In this document: one piece after another, positions 1 through 8,745 of the stretch
Numbering within the stretch: position 1 is the stretch's first letter
Layout of the letters: each line of letters starts with the position of its first letter
Position numbers and translations under genes: made by a program
The notes under the pieces: model-generated
The model's input: the letters and a program-made list of their open reading frames with translations, nothing else
What the model was told of the DNA's origin: nothing
Databases searched by the model: none
Source: Paraconexibacter sp040581415
GTDB taxonomy: Bacteria; Actinomycetota; Thermoleophilia; Solirubrobacterales; Solirubrobacteraceae
Assembly (NCBI RefSeq): GCF_040581415.1
Contig: NZ_CP114014.1
Location: forward strand, 3,472,001-3,536,000
Direction: 5' to 3'
Length of the DNA: 64,000 nt

Positions 1-393
1 ACCGACGCCGACCACTTCGCGGCCCACCTGGCCGAGCACCCCGCGATCATCGTCGTCTGCGCCGACCTCGCCGCCACCCACCCGACCGACACCGAGCTCG
101 GGCGGCTGAGCGTCGTCGGCGGCGCGTCGATCTACCCCATCGTGCAGAACCTCTGCCTCGCGCTGCGCAACGTCGGCGTCGCGACCACGCTCACGACGCT
201 GCTCGTCAGCTACGAGCCGCAGGTCAAGGAGCTGCTCGGCATCCCGGACGACTACGCGACGGCAGCGCACGTCGTGGCCGGGTATCCGGCGAAGCCGTTC
301 CCGAAGAAGCTGACGCGGCTGCCGGTCGAGGAGCTCGTCTTCGCCGACACGTTCGGGACACCCATCAGCCGGGACGGGGCGACCGCCGCATGA
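1..393 (+). CDS. Nitroreductase family protein, C-terminal part (cut by window start)
   Basis: The window opens inside this frame, so only the last 130 residues are present. The segment GGASIYPIVQNLCLALRNVG, then an LLGIPDDYAT stretch and the end LPVEELVFADTFG, are typical of the C-terminal half of FMN-dependent nitroreductases. These enzymes reduce nitro groups, quinones or related acceptors with NAD(P)H. The stop codon overlaps the next start as ATGA, so the metallo-hydrolase downstream is probably co-translated. The FMN-binding N-terminus is outside the window and the substrate cannot be inferred. Confidence 0.8.
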   Translation, partial: TDADHFAAHLAEHPAIIVVCADLAATHPTDTELGRLSVVGGASIYPIVQNLCLALRNVGVATTLTTLLVSYEPQVKELLGIPDDYATAAHVVAGYPAKPFPKKLTRLPVEELVFADTFGTPISRDGATAA

Positions 394-1256
394 GCCTCAC
401 CGTCGAGGTCCTCAACCTGGGCGACGTCCCGGCCGACTGGAGCTTCACGGTGTTCGGGCGGCCGCCCGGCACGATGGTGGTCGGGCCGGCGCAGGCCTTC
501 CTGATCCTGGGCGGCGAGCGACCGTTGCTGGTGGACGCCGGCACCCGCAACCGCGAGGTCCTCGCCCGCCTGGGCATGGACCCGCCGTGGGACGAGGACG
601 CGCCGCGCTTCCTCGAGCAGGAGCTGGCCCGCTTCGACCTCGAGGTCGGGGACATCGGCGCGGTGATCCAGACGCACCTGCACGTCGACCACGCCGGCCG
701 CCTGGACGCGTTCCCGATGACGACGCCGGTGATCGTCAACCGCGCCGAGCTGAGCTTCGCGTTCAGCGGCCTGCAGGGCCCGTTCTACGCGCCGGAGGAC
801 CTGGCGCACGTCCTGCAGCGTCTCTACACCCCCGGGGCCCTCGGGATCCTCGACCTGCCGCTGGGCGAGGTCGCGCCGCTGTTCCCCGGCGTCCGCGCGC
901 TCGCCCTGGGCGGCCACACCCCGGGCAGCATCGGCGTGCTGGTCGACACGGACGAGGGCGTGGCCGTGCTCTGCGGCGACGTCGTCTACGAGGTCGCGGG
1001 CGCCCTGGTCGACCCGCCGTTCCCGCTCCACCACCAGGAGCCGTCGCTGTCGGGCAACCACGCGACGAGCCTGCTCGAGGAGAAGACGGCGCTGAAGCGC
1101 GCGCTGGCCGCCGGTCGCTTCCTGTACCCGTCGCACGACCCCTACGGCGCCGTCGTCGAGGACGGCCGCGTGATCGGCCGCGTCGGCCCCCACCTGCCGG
1201 GCCCGGTGCTGCCGTTCGACGCCGCGCCGTCGGTCCTGGCCGCGGACCGCACCTGA
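390..1256 (+). CDS. Metallo-beta-lactamase fold hydrolase
   Basis: 288 residues. The zinc signature HLHVDH lies at residues 96-101 (His96, His98, Asp100, His101), with His176 in GGHTPGS, Asp197 in LCGD, and a late His in YPSHDPYG. This full set of ligands predicts a di-zinc hydrolase. The overall arrangement resembles the N-acyl-homoserine-lactonase-like branch, but lactonase activity is only a possibility. There is no signal peptide, so it is cytoplasmic. It overlaps the upstream nitroreductase gene by 4 bases (ATGA), suggesting a shared transcript that ends at the hairpin 11 bases downstream. Confidence 0.85.
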   Translation: MSLTVEVLNLGDVPADWSFTVFGRPPGTMVVGPAQAFLILGGERPLLVDAGTRNREVLARLGMDPPWDEDAPRFLEQELARFDLEVGDIGAVIQTHLHVDHAGRLDAFPMTTPVIVNRAELSFAFSGLQGPFYAPEDLAHVLQRLYTPGALGILDLPLGEVAPLFPGVRALALGGHTPGSIGVLVDTDEGVAVLCGDVVYEVAGALVDPPFPLHHQEPSLSGNHATSLLEEKTALKRALAAGRFLYPSHDPYGAVVEDGRVIGRVGPHLPGPVLPFDAAPSVLAADRT

Positions 1257-1266
1257 CCCAGGCGCT

Positions 1267-1309
1267 CGATGTGCCACCACGTGCGCGGGTGGCACGTGGT
1301 GGCACATCG
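1267..1309 (+). terminator. Perfect 18-bp hairpin after the metallo-hydrolase gene
   Basis: Arms 1267-1284 and 1292-1309 are perfectly complementary over 18 bp around a 7-base loop (GCGGGTG). It begins 11 bases after the stop codon. No T tract follows, which is normal for G+C-rich actinobacterial terminators. The arms contain CACGTG cores, so a protein-binding role is also possible. Confidence 0.7.
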
Positions 1310-1395
1310 ACGCCGCCGGCGGGCGGCGAATCGGGACGCCGCGATGGGTACAGTGTGCCGGGCGTGCCGCGTGTGGGTTGCGACGCGCCCCACGA

Positions 1396-2736
1396 ATGAC
1401 CGCTGCGTTACTGCTCCTCATCGCCTTGGCCCTGGTCGCGGCGTGCGGGGCCTTCGTCGCCGCCGAGTTCGCGCTCCTGACGGTCGACCGCAACGACGCC
1501 GAGGCCGCGGCGAAGGACGGCGACGAGCGTGCCGCCGGAGTGCTCCAGGCGCTGCGCACGCTGTCGACCCAGCTGTCGGCCGCACAGGTCGGCATCACCG
1601 TCACGAACCTGCTCATCGGCTTCCTCGCGCAGCCGGCGATCGCCGAACTGGTCGACGGTCCGCTCGGCAGCGCCGGGCTGCCCGAGGACGCGGTGGACGG
1701 CGTCGCGCTGGCCATCGCCCTCGTCCTGGCGACCGGCGTCACGATGGTCTTCGGCGAGCTCGTCCCCAAGAACCTCGCGATCGCGCGGCCCCTGCAGACC
1801 GCGCGTGCGGTGCAGGGCTTCCAGCGCGGGTTCGCGACGGTCAACGGTCCGCTGATCCGCGGGCTCAACGGCTGCGCCAACCGCATCCTGCGGAGCTTCG
1901 GCGTCGAACCGCAGGAAGAGCTCGCGTCGGCGCGATCGGCCGAGGAGCTGACGTCCGTCGCGCGCCGCTCGGCCGCCCACGGCACGCTGGACCACGACAC
2001 GGCCGTCCTGCTCGAGCGCTCGCTGGTCTTCGGCGGCCGGCACGCGGTCGACGTGATGACCCCGCGCGAGCGGGCCGAGGTCCTCGACATCGGGGCCACG
2101 GTCCACGACCTCTTCGCCCGCGCCCGCGAGACGGGGCGCTCCCGCTACCCCGTCGTCGATCCGGACGACGGCATCGCGGGCGTCGTCCTGCTGAAGGACG
2201 CCGTCCGCGTGGCGCACGGCGCGCGGCGGGACGTGGCCGTGACCGAGGTGATGCGCGAGCCCGTCCTGGTGCCGACGAGCATCGACCTCGACTCGCTCCT
2301 GGTCCAGCTGCGCGCCGGCGACGAGCAGCTCGCGATCGTCATCAACGAGTTCGGCGGCTTCGACGGGCTCGTGACCCTCGAGGACCTGGTCGAGGAGATC
2401 GTCGGCGACGTCCGCGACGAGCACGACGACGACCAGCCGGACGCGGGTGGGCAGGCGCCCGACGGGTCGTGGCTGCTGTCCGGCCTGCTGCGCCCCGACG
2501 AGGTCCGCGACCTGACGCTGCTGGAGCTGCCCGAGCACGAGGACTACGACACGCTCGCCGGCCTCGTGACGGCCCGCCTCGGCCGCCTGCCGGAGCGCGG
2601 CGACCGTGTCCGGGTCGAGGTCGCCAGCGTCGACGGGCCGCTCGATGTGGACCTGCACGTCGAGGCGCTCGACGGCCTGCGGGTCGACCGCATCCGCCTG
2701 TCGCCGCGCCGCCCCGACCCGGTGGACACCCCGTGA
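1396..2736 (+). CDS. CNNM/HlyC-type membrane protein with CBS pair and CorC_HlyC domain
   Basis: 446 residues from the ATG (an in-frame TTG at 1378 is the alternative). An N-terminal DUF21/CNNM membrane domain with about four hydrophobic helices contains AAEFALL and the conserved GELVPKNLA. A CBS pair follows (with TPRERAEV and INEFGGFDGLVTLEDLVEEI). The C-terminal 90 residues form a CorC_HlyC domain. This family is linked to divalent-cation (magnesium) efflux; hemolysin is a historical label. A TACAGT hexamer at 1349-1354 could be the -10 element. Its stop overlaps the next gene's GTG start. Confidence 0.85.
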   Translation: MTAALLLLIALALVAACGAFVAAEFALLTVDRNDAEAAAKDGDERAAGVLQALRTLSTQLSAAQVGITVTNLLIGFLAQPAIAELVDGPLGSAGLPEDAVDGVALAIALVLATGVTMVFGELVPKNLAIARPLQTARAVQGFQRGFATVNGPLIRGLNGCANRILRSFGVEPQEELASARSAEELTSVARRSAAHGTLDHDTAVLLERSLVFGGRHAVDVMTPRERAEVLDIGATVHDLFARARETGRSRYPVVDPDDGIAGVVLLKDAVRVAHGARRDVAVTEVMREPVLVPTSIDLDSLLVQLRAGDEQLAIVINEFGGFDGLVTLEDLVEEIVGDVRDEHDDDQPDAGGQAPDGSWLLSGLLRPDEVRDLTLLELPEHEDYDTLAGLVTARLGRLPERGDRVRVEVASVDGPLDVDLHVEALDGLRVDRIRLSPRRPDPVDTP

Positions 2737-3779
2737 GCACCGGTCCCGCGCTGGCGGTCTCCGCGGTCCTGCTCGGGCTCAACGCGTTCTTCGTGGCCGC
2801 CGAGTTCGCGCTGATCTCCGCGCGCCGGGCGGCGATCGAGGTCCGCGCCGAGGCGGGCGGCCGCGCGGCGGCGATCACGCTCGCGGCGATGGAGCAGGTG
2901 TCGCTGATGATGGCCTGCGCGCAGCTCGGCATCACCATCTGCTCGCTCGGGCTCGGCTACCTCGGCGAGCCGGCGATTGCGCACGCGCTCGAAGGTCCGT
3001 TCGAGGACATCGGCCTGCCGCACGGGATGGTGCACCCCGTCGCCTTCGCGATCGCGCTCGGCCTGATCGGCGGACTGCACGTGGTGCTCGGCGAGATGGT
3101 CCCGAAGAACCTGGCGCTGGCCGGCCCGGACCGCATGGCGCTGCTGCTCGCGCCCCCGCTGACCCTCGTCGCGCGGGTCCTGGGGCCGTTCATCGGCCTC
3201 CTCAACCGCTGGGCCAACGGGGTGCTGGCGCTGTTCGGGGTCGAGGCCAAGGACGAGGTCACGAGCGCCTTCACCCGCGACGAGGTCGCCGGCCTGGTGC
3301 ACGAGTCCCATCGCGAGGGCCTGCTCGACGGGGACGAGCGCCGCCTCGCGATCGGCGCACTGGAGCTCGACTCGCGGTCGGCGCGGTCGGTCGTGATCCC
3401 GCTGCCCGAGCTCGAGACCGTCGACGCCGGCGTCACCCCGGCCGAGCTCGAGGCCGTGGCGGCGCGGACGGGCTTCAGCCGCTTCCCGGTCTGCGACGGC
3501 GACGGCGTCATGACGGGCTACCTGCACCTCAAGGACGCGCTCGAGTTCGCGGACGAGCACCGCGCCCGCGCGATCGCCGCATCCTGGATCCGCCCGCTAC
3601 CGACGATCGGCGCCGACGCCTCGCTGCGCAGCGCGCTCGTGACCATGCAGCGCGCGGGGGCGCACGTCGCGCAGGTGGAGGGCTTCGACGAGGACGCCCA
3701 GGGCGTCGTCACGCTCGGCATCGCCACGCTGGAGGACGTCCTGGAGGAGCTGGTCGGGGAGATCGGCCGCGTGGCCTGA
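2733..3779 (+). CDS. Second CNNM/DUF21 membrane protein, lacking CorC_HlyC domain
   Basis: 348 residues starting at a GTG inside GTGA shared with the upstream stop, so it is translationally coupled. It has the same DUF21 membrane domain (VAAEFALIS, GEMVPKNLA) and a CBS pair ending LGIATLEDVLEELVGEI, but stops there with no C-terminal CorC_HlyC domain. Paired CNNM genes in this order are common in actinobacteria and may form a hetero-oligomeric transporter; that is inference. A 40-bp palindrome after the stop separates it from the convergent gene. Confidence 0.85.
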   Translation: MSTGPALAVSAVLLGLNAFFVAAEFALISARRAAIEVRAEAGGRAAAITLAAMEQVSLMMACAQLGITICSLGLGYLGEPAIAHALEGPFEDIGLPHGMVHPVAFAIALGLIGGLHVVLGEMVPKNLALAGPDRMALLLAPPLTLVARVLGPFIGLLNRWANGVLALFGVEAKDEVTSAFTRDEVAGLVHESHREGLLDGDERRLAIGALELDSRSARSVVIPLPELETVDAGVTPAELEAVAARTGFSRFPVCDGDGVMTGYLHLKDALEFADEHRARAIAASWIRPLPTIGADASLRSALVTMQRAGAHVAQVEGFDEDAQGVVTLGIATLEDVLEELVGEIGRVA

Positions 3780-3790
3780 GCCCCGAGCGG

Positions 3791-3830
3791 GGTGACCGTC
3801 CCCCGTAGCCGGCTACGGGGAACGGTCACC
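3791..3830. terminator. Near-perfect 40-bp palindrome between convergent genes
   Basis: Two 20-base arms, 3791-3810 and 3811-3830, abut with no spacer and match at 19 of 20 positions. The only mismatch is in the CCGTC/GAACGG part. It sits between the stop codons of two converging genes (3779 and 3839) and can fold identically on both strands, so a bidirectional terminator is the simplest reading. Confidence 0.75.
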
Positions 3831-3838
3831 GTGGGCGC

Positions 3839-4147
3839 TCAGCCGAGGGGGACGTCCACGCCTTCGCCGGCCTCGTGCTTGGTGACCGACGGCGGCCCGC
3901 TGAGCCAGCCGCCGAGCGCGCCGCCGGCCGCCTGGAAGTGCGGGCTCTGCAGGTGCGTCGTGAGGGCGGCGTCGTCGACATAGTGCTCGAACATCAGGAA
4001 CTCGTTCGGCGTGTCGACGGACTCGAAGAGGCGATAGCTGAGGACACCCTCCTCGGCGTTGCTGGCCTCGATCAGGCCGGTCACGGCGCCGAGGAACTCC
4101 TCGCGCTTCTCGGGGAGGATGGGCAGCTTCGCGTGGACGATGAGCAT
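3839..4147 (-). CDS. Antibiotic biosynthesis monooxygenase (ABM) family protein, putative quinol monooxygenase
   Basis: 102 residues, the normal length of the ABM dimeric alpha+beta barrel family. The N-terminal strand MLIVHAKLPI, the helix PEKREEFLGAVTGLIEAS, and the later EEGVLSYRLFES and FEHYVDDAALTTHL segments fit YgiN-like cofactor-free monooxygenases. An AAGGAG Shine-Dalgarno lies 10 bases before the ATG. It stands alone between a terminator and the divergent fadE5 promoter region. The substrate is unknown; quinols are the usual guess. Confidence 0.8.
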   Translation of the reverse strand: MLIVHAKLPILPEKREEFLGAVTGLIEASNAEEGVLSYRLFESVDTPNEFLMFEHYVDDAALTTHLQSPHFQAAGGALGGWLSGPPSVTKHEAGEGVDVPLG

Positions 4148-4365
4148 CGGGGTGGGGCTCCTTCTCGGTGATCGAACGGGACCTGTCTCTTCTACCAGCG
4201 TCCGACGGTGCGGTGCGGGGGTCCTCGCGCCAATCCACGGATGCCCGTTTGTGTCCTGGCGACGCCACCTGCGCGCGCGACCTTCTACTATTCGTCGCCG
4301 CCGACTGAACGTTCCCGTTCCTTTACGACCGCTGAAAGGCGCCGGGCCCGACGCCCACCCCCACC

Positions 4366-6198
4366 ATGAGCCACTACAAGAGCAATGTCCGCGACCTCGA
4401 GTTCAACCTGTTCGAGGCCCTGAAGCTGGACGACGTCCTCCAGACGGGCGCCTATGGCGACCTCGACAGCGACACCGTCCGGACCATGCTGGCCGAGGCC
4501 GCACGCCTCGCCGAGGGCCCCGTCGCGAACTCGTTCGCCGAGACCGACCGCAAGCCGCCGACGTTCGACCCGGCCACGGGCACCGTCACCCTTCCCGAGG
4601 ACTTCAAGGCCGCCGTGCGCGCCTGGCACGAGGCCGGCTGGCCGGGCATCGGCATCACCGAGGAGATCGGCGGCATCCCCGCCCCGCCGATGGTCGCCTG
4701 GGCCATCAACGAGTTCATCCTGGGCGCGCAGCCCGCAGCCCTGATGTACCTCGCGGGCTCGGCCTTCGCCGGCATCCTGCACGACCTCGGCAACGAGGAG
4801 CAGAAGCACTGGGCGACCATGGCGGTCGACCGCAACTGGGGCTCGACGATGGTCCTGACCGAGCCCGACGCGGGCTCCGACGTCGGCGCCGGCCGCACGA
4901 AGGCGATCGAGCAGCCCGACGGCACCTGGCACATCGAGGGCGTCAAGCGCTTCATCACGTCCGGCGACTCCGGCGACCTCTTCGAGAACATCTTCCACCT
5001 CGTCCTCGCCCGCCCCGAGGGCGGCGCGGTCGGCACCAAGGGCCTGAGCCTGTTCTTCGTGCCGAAGTTCCTCTTCGACACCGAGACCGGCGAGCCGGGC
5101 GAGCGCAACGGCGTGTACGTCACCGGCCTCGAGCACAAGATGGGCCTGAAGGCGTCGGCCACCTGCGACGTCGCGTTCGGCGACAACGGCAAGCCGGCCG
5201 TCGGCTGGCTCGTCGGCGACACCCACGGCGGCATCGCGCAGATGTTCGAGGTCATCGAGCACGCCCGGATGATGGTCGGCACGAAGGCGATCGCGACGCT
5301 GTCCACCGGCTACCTCAACGCGCTCGAGTACGCCAAGGAGCGCGTCCAGGGCGCCGACCTGACGCAGATGACGGACAAGTCCGCGCCGCGCGTGACGATC
5401 ATGCACCACCCCGACGTGCGCCGGGCGCTGCTGACGCAGAAGGCCTACGCCGAGGGCCTGCGGGCGGTCTACCTGTACACGGCCGCGCACCAGGCGGTCG
5501 ACACCGCTGCGGTCGCCTCGGGCGCCGAGGGTCCCCTCGCCCACCGCGTCAACGACCTGCTGCTGCCGATCGTCAAGGGCGTCGGCTCCGAGCGTGCCTA
5601 CAGCGTCCTCACCGAGTCGCTGCAGACCTACGGCGGCTCCGGCTACCTGCAGGACTACCCGGTCGAGCAGTACATCCGCGACGCGAAGATCGACAGCCTC
5701 TACGAGGGCACGACGGCGATCCAGGCGCAGGACTTCTTCTTCCGCAAGATCGCGCGGGACCAGGGCGTCGCGCTCGGCCACCTGATGACGAAGATGCAGG
5801 AGTCGATCGACGCCGAGGGCCACGCGGACCTGACGTCCAACTGGGCTCACCTGGCCACCGCGCTCAGCGACGTGCAGGCGATGGTCGGCTCGCTGACCGG
5901 GTACCTGATCGGCTCGCAGGAGGACTCGACGCAGCTCTACAAGGTCGGGCTCGGCTCGGTCGACTTCCTGATGTCCGTCGGCGACCTCGTCATCGGCTGG
6001 CTGCTGCTGGACCACGCCGAGATCGCCCAGCGCGCGCTCGACGCCGGTGCGGCCGGGAGCGACAAGGCGTTCTACGAGGGCAAGGTGGCGGTCGCCGCCT
6101 TCTTCGCGCGGCAGATGCTGCCCCGCCTCAGCGCGATCCGCGAGAGCATCGCGGCGATCGACACCGACGTGATGGAGCTCGCCGAGGCGAGCTTCTAA
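4366..6198 (+). CDS. fadE5: FadE5-type acyl-CoA dehydrogenase
   Basis: 610 residues. The N-terminus MSHYKSNVRDLEFNLFEAL and the long C-terminal extension are hallmarks of mycobacterial FadE5-like enzymes (about 611 residues). The flavin/substrate motif TEPDAGSDVG is at residues 165-174. The catalytic base is Glu447 in DSLYEGTTAIQ. It catalyses FAD-dependent alpha,beta-dehydrogenation of fatty acyl-CoA in beta-oxidation. No Shine-Dalgarno is visible. The 218-base upstream gap contains TACTAT (4286-4291) and a GAACGTTCCCGTTCC repeat that may be regulatory. A strong hairpin follows the stop codon. Confidence 0.93.
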   Translation: MSHYKSNVRDLEFNLFEALKLDDVLQTGAYGDLDSDTVRTMLAEAARLAEGPVANSFAETDRKPPTFDPATGTVTLPEDFKAAVRAWHEAGWPGIGITEEIGGIPAPPMVAWAINEFILGAQPAALMYLAGSAFAGILHDLGNEEQKHWATMAVDRNWGSTMVLTEPDAGSDVGAGRTKAIEQPDGTWHIEGVKRFITSGDSGDLFENIFHLVLARPEGGAVGTKGLSLFFVPKFLFDTETGEPGERNGVYVTGLEHKMGLKASATCDVAFGDNGKPAVGWLVGDTHGGIAQMFEVIEHARMMVGTKAIATLSTGYLNALEYAKERVQGADLTQMTDKSAPRVTIMHHPDVRRALLTQKAYAEGLRAVYLYTAAHQAVDTAAVASGAEGPLAHRVNDLLLPIVKGVGSERAYSVLTESLQTYGGSGYLQDYPVEQYIRDAKIDSLYEGTTAIQAQDFFFRKIARDQGVALGHLMTKMQESIDAEGHADLTSNWAHLATALSDVQAMVGSLTGYLIGSQEDSTQLYKVGLGSVDFLMSVGDLVIGWLLLDHAEIAQRALDAGAAGSDKAFYEGKVAVAAFFARQMLPRLSAIRESIAAIDTDVMELAEASF

Positions 6199-6207
6199 GG
6201 GACGTCT

Positions 6208-6232
6208 GCGGGCGGCACCCCGTGCCGCCCGC
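6208..6232 (+). terminator. 11-bp hairpin after fadE5
   Basis: Arms 6208-6218 and 6222-6232 are perfectly complementary (GCGGGCGGCAC) around a CCC loop, 9 bases after the stop codon. It should end the fadE5 transcript before the separate promoter of the next gene. Confidence 0.75.
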
Positions 6233-6244
6233 CCTCCCGCCGTC

Positions 6245-6250
6245 TAGTGT
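6245..6250 (+). promoter_or_regulatory. Candidate -10 element, leaderless arrangement
   Basis: TAGTGT lies 7 bases before the ATG at 6258, directly after the fadE5 terminator. There is no room for a leader and no Shine-Dalgarno, so transcription probably begins at or next to the start codon. Confidence 0.45.
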
Positions 6251-6257
6251 TCGCAGG

Positions 6258-7049
6258 ATGAGCAGGAGCATCCGCCTCACGGCCGCCGGCGCTGCCGCTG
6301 CCGTCCTCGTCGCCCTCTTCGGGCCGTCGGGGGTCGGGGCGCAGGACCCGGTAGCGCCCGCGAACAGCACCACCCCGGTGCCGATCCTGCTGTACCACCA
6401 CATCGCGAAGGCGCCCAAGCGCTCGTCGAGCCCGACGCTGTACGTCCCGTCGGCGCTCTTCAAGCAGCAGATGGCCGCGCTCGCGCGCGCGGGCTACGAG
6501 GCCGTGACGATGGACACGGTCTGGTCGGCCTGGACCGAGGGTGGCGAGCTGCCGGACAAGCCGATCGTCGTCTCCTTCGACGACGGGTTCACGGACCAGT
6601 ACACGGGCGCACTGCCCGTGATGAAGGCGCGCGGGTGGCCGGGCGTCCTGAACCTGATCGTCAAGAGCCCTTACGCGCCGAAGATCACCACGACGCAGGT
6701 CAACGGGATGCTCAAGGCCGGCTGGGAGCTCGACGCGCACACCGCCACCCATCCCGACCTGAGCAAGATCACCGACCCGGCCCGGCTGACGCGCGAGATC
6801 GTGGACGCTCGCACGGCGCTGCAGACCAAGTACAAGGTGCCCGTCAACTTCATCGCGTACCCGTTCGGGCACGTGAACCAGCGCGTCGCGCAGGTCGTGA
6901 TCAACGACGCCGGTTTCACCGGGGGCCTGACGACCGTGGCCGGGCTGGCGACGCCGGGCACCGACCCCGCGCGCCTGCCGCGCGTCATCGTGAGCCCGAA
7001 GACCAGCGGCCCCGCCCTCGTGGCGAAGCTCGCCAAGCTGAACCGGTAG
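6258..7049 (+). CDS. Secreted polysaccharide deacetylase (NodB homology)
   Basis: 263 residues with a signal peptide (about residues 1-28, cleaved near GVGA-QD). The NodB domain has the metal/catalytic motif SFDDGF (Asp108, Asp109), the HTATH motif (His161, His165) and an AYPFGH segment. These CE4 enzymes remove acetyl groups from peptidoglycan or extracellular polysaccharide, so it should act outside the membrane. It is a single-gene unit bounded by hairpins on both sides. The stop codon is embedded in the downstream palindrome. Confidence 0.87.
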   Translation: MSRSIRLTAAGAAAAVLVALFGPSGVGAQDPVAPANSTTPVPILLYHHIAKAPKRSSSPTLYVPSALFKQQMAALARAGYEAVTMDTVWSAWTEGGELPDKPIVVSFDDGFTDQYTGALPVMKARGWPGVLNLIVKSPYAPKITTTQVNGMLKAGWELDAHTATHPDLSKITDPARLTREIVDARTALQTKYKVPVNFIAYPFGHVNQRVAQVVINDAGFTGGLTTVAGLATPGTDPARLPRVIVSPKTSGPALVAKLAKLNR

Positions 7050-7068
7050 CTCCCTGCCGGGAGCTACC
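7045..7068. terminator. Bidirectional hairpin containing both stop codons
   Basis: Arms 7045-7054 (GGTAGCTCCC) and 7059-7068 are perfectly complementary over 10 bp around TGCC. The plus-strand stop TAG is at 7047-7049 and the minus-strand stop TAG occupies 7064-7066, so each arm carries the stop codon of one of the two converging genes. Confidence 0.8.
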
Positions 7069-7522
7069 CGCCGCTGACCTGCCCGCCGCCCGGGCTGGCC
7101 AGGAAGAAGAACCAGAACGCGAGCGCCACGAAGGCCAGCGCGACGCTGATGACCATCACCTTGGCGAGCACGCTCGGGGGCGAGTCGTCGTCGGCGTCCC
7201 GCACCGACCGGCCCCACGCGGCCGGCTTGCGACGGGTGTCGACCGCACTCGTGATCGCCTGGTGGCGACGGTCCAGGACGCCGAGGACCTTCGCGGCGAC
7301 CAGCATGCAGGCCGGCGCGCCGACGGCGACCATCAGCAGCGGGCCGACGGTCGGCGTCCCCACCCGCGAGCGCTGGGCCGCGAGCAGCACCCAGCCCCCC
7401 GGGATGACGACCCACATGGCGACCGACCCGAGGGCCATGCCGAGGACGAGGGCCCACGCCTGGAGCCGGGACCCATCCGCCGGGGTCGAGGGCTGGGACG
7501 AGGAGGTGGAGGTGGAGGTCAT
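7064..7522 (-). CDS. Membrane protein of unknown function, third gene of repeat-protein operon
   Basis: 152 residues, family not recognised. A Ser/Thr-rich N-terminus (MTSTSTSSSQPSTP) is followed by three predicted membrane helices: about residues 20-48, 62-86 and 122-146. A basic segment (DRRHQAITSAVDTRRKP) lies between helices 2 and 3. The start ATG overlaps the stop of the upstream helical-repeat gene (ATGA), so the two are co-translated and may act together at the membrane. The gene ends inside the bidirectional hairpin. Confidence 0.7.
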   Translation of the reverse strand: MTSTSTSSSQPSTPADGSRLQAWALVLGMALGSVAMWVVIPGGWVLLAAQRSRVGTPTVGPLLMVAVGAPACMLVAAKVLGVLDRRHQAITSAVDTRRKPAAWGRSVRDADDDSPPSVLAKVMVISVALAFVALAFWFFFLASPGGGQVSGG

Positions 7523-8745
7523 GAGGGGATCTGCACGAGGTGCTGGAGGTGCGCCGGTGCACGGGCGATCAGCGCGCCGGCGGCGGCGCGGAGCTCGCCG
7601 CGCTCGTTCAGGATCGCAGCCAGGCGCTCCTGCTGCGCGGAGTCGAGGCGCTCGATGGCGGTGATCAGCGGTTCCCCGCCGTCCTCGCCGAGGCGCACGG
7701 CCAGCGTAACGACCTCCGCCCACAGCCCTTCGGCGTCCGCGGCGGCGGTCAGGTCGTCGAGCTGGGCCGCCGTCAGGCGCCCGAGCCCTGCGCCGATCAC
7801 GGTCCCCCCGGAGCCCGAGCCGTCGCCCGCCGCCCGGACGGTCACCCGGATCACCTGCGGCCACAGCGCGTGCTCGTGCGCGCCGGCCAGCAGCTCGTCG
7901 AGCCGCTCGGGCGCGAGCCGCTCGATCGCGCGCAGGATCGCACCGCCGCTCGCCTCGGGGAGGTGCGCTGCGACGGTGATCGCCTCGCGCCAGAGCCCGT
8001 GCTCGTGGGCGGCGACGAGCAGCGCGTCGAGGTAGTCGTCGGGCTGGCGGTCGACCGCAGCGACGATCCGCCCGGCCTGCTCGGCCCCGATGTGGCAGGC
8101 CAGCGACATCGCCTCGGGCCAGAGGGCGTGCTGGTGGGCGACGGCGAAGAGCTCGTCGAGCCGGGCGTCCGGCAGCAGGGCGATCGCCGTATCCAGCCGG
8201 GTCACGTCGTCGATCACGAAGCCCGCGCGCAGCAGCGCCTCCGCGTCGAACCCGGTCAGCAGCACCTCGAGCTTCTCCTCGGGGACGTCGCCCACGAACG
8301 CCGCCAGGACGATCCATTCCTCGCGCTCGCGCAGGACGCGGCCCGCGGCGGCCATCGTGTCCAGCGGGATGCCGCCGATCAGCGGCCCGACGTGCCGCAG
8401 GTCGACGTGCGCTGCGACGTCCGCCAGGAACTCGGCCGGCAGCCGCGCCGCGAGGTCGGCGGCCATGTCGGCTGAGATCAGCGCGGCTGCCCGCCCGCCG
8501 AGGACGGGGCCCATGGCACGCTGCGCGAGGGTGGCGGCGAGGCCGCGCGGGACCTTGTCGCCCAGCGCGACCGCCCGCTCGAACTCCTGGCGGCTGCGGT
8601 CCAGCAGCCGGTCCAGGACGGTCGCGCGGAGCTCCGCCAGGGCCTCGACCGGGGCCGCGGCCAGGAAGTCGAGCTCGGCCGGCTCGACGCCGAGGACCCG
8701 CGCGAGGCGCAGCGTCTCGGCCCGGTGCGCCAGTGACCCGGTCAT
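7519..8745 (-). CDS. Helical tandem-repeat protein of unknown function
   Basis: 408 residues with no family that I recognise. The C-terminal half holds four repeats starting near residues 196, 239, 282 and 329 (spacing 43-47). The consensus is about LDELLAxAHEHxLWxEAI, with conserved LD, His-x-His and Leu-Trp; the last copy is degenerate. The N-terminal half (residues 1-190) is also helical, with LPAEFLADVAAHVDL and VPEEKLEVLL segments reminiscent of MgtE-N-type helical hairpins; that is only a resemblance. There is no signal peptide or membrane helix. ATGA overlaps at both ends tie it to a 61-residue protein and a membrane protein. Confidence 0.7.
   Translation of the reverse strand: MTGSLAHRAETLRLARVLGVEPAELDFLAAAPVEALAELRATVLDRLLDRSRQEFERAVALGDKVPRGLAATLAQRAMGPVLGGRAAALISADMAADLAARLPAEFLADVAAHVDLRHVGPLIGGIPLDTMAAAGRVLREREEWIVLAAFVGDVPEEKLEVLLTGFDAEALLRAGFVIDDVTRLDTAIALLPDARLDELFAVAHQHALWPEAMSLACHIGAEQAGRIVAAVDRQPDDYLDALLVAAHEHGLWREAITVAAHLPEASGGAILRAIERLAPERLDELLAGAHEHALWPQVIRVTVRAAGDGSGSGGTVIGAGLGRLTAAQLDDLTAAADAEGLWAEVVTLAVRLGEDGGEPLITAIERLDSAQQERLAAILNERGELRAAAGALIARAPAHLQHLVQIPS

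Noticed and set aside
252..2099. A 615-residue minus-strand open frame opposite the metallo-hydrolase and CNNM genes
   Set aside because: The translation is Arg/Ala/Ser-rich with no family motif. The plus strand holds well-supported genes; such antisense frames are expected at this G+C content.
3791..3830. Palindrome considered as a phage or transposon attachment site
   Set aside because: It sits exactly between two convergent stops, no integrase is near and I see no second copy, so a terminator explains it.
4288..6015. A 575-residue minus-strand open frame opposite fadE5
   Set aside because: Shadow of a strongly conserved acyl-CoA dehydrogenase; low-complexity Asp/Val/Arg composition without motifs.
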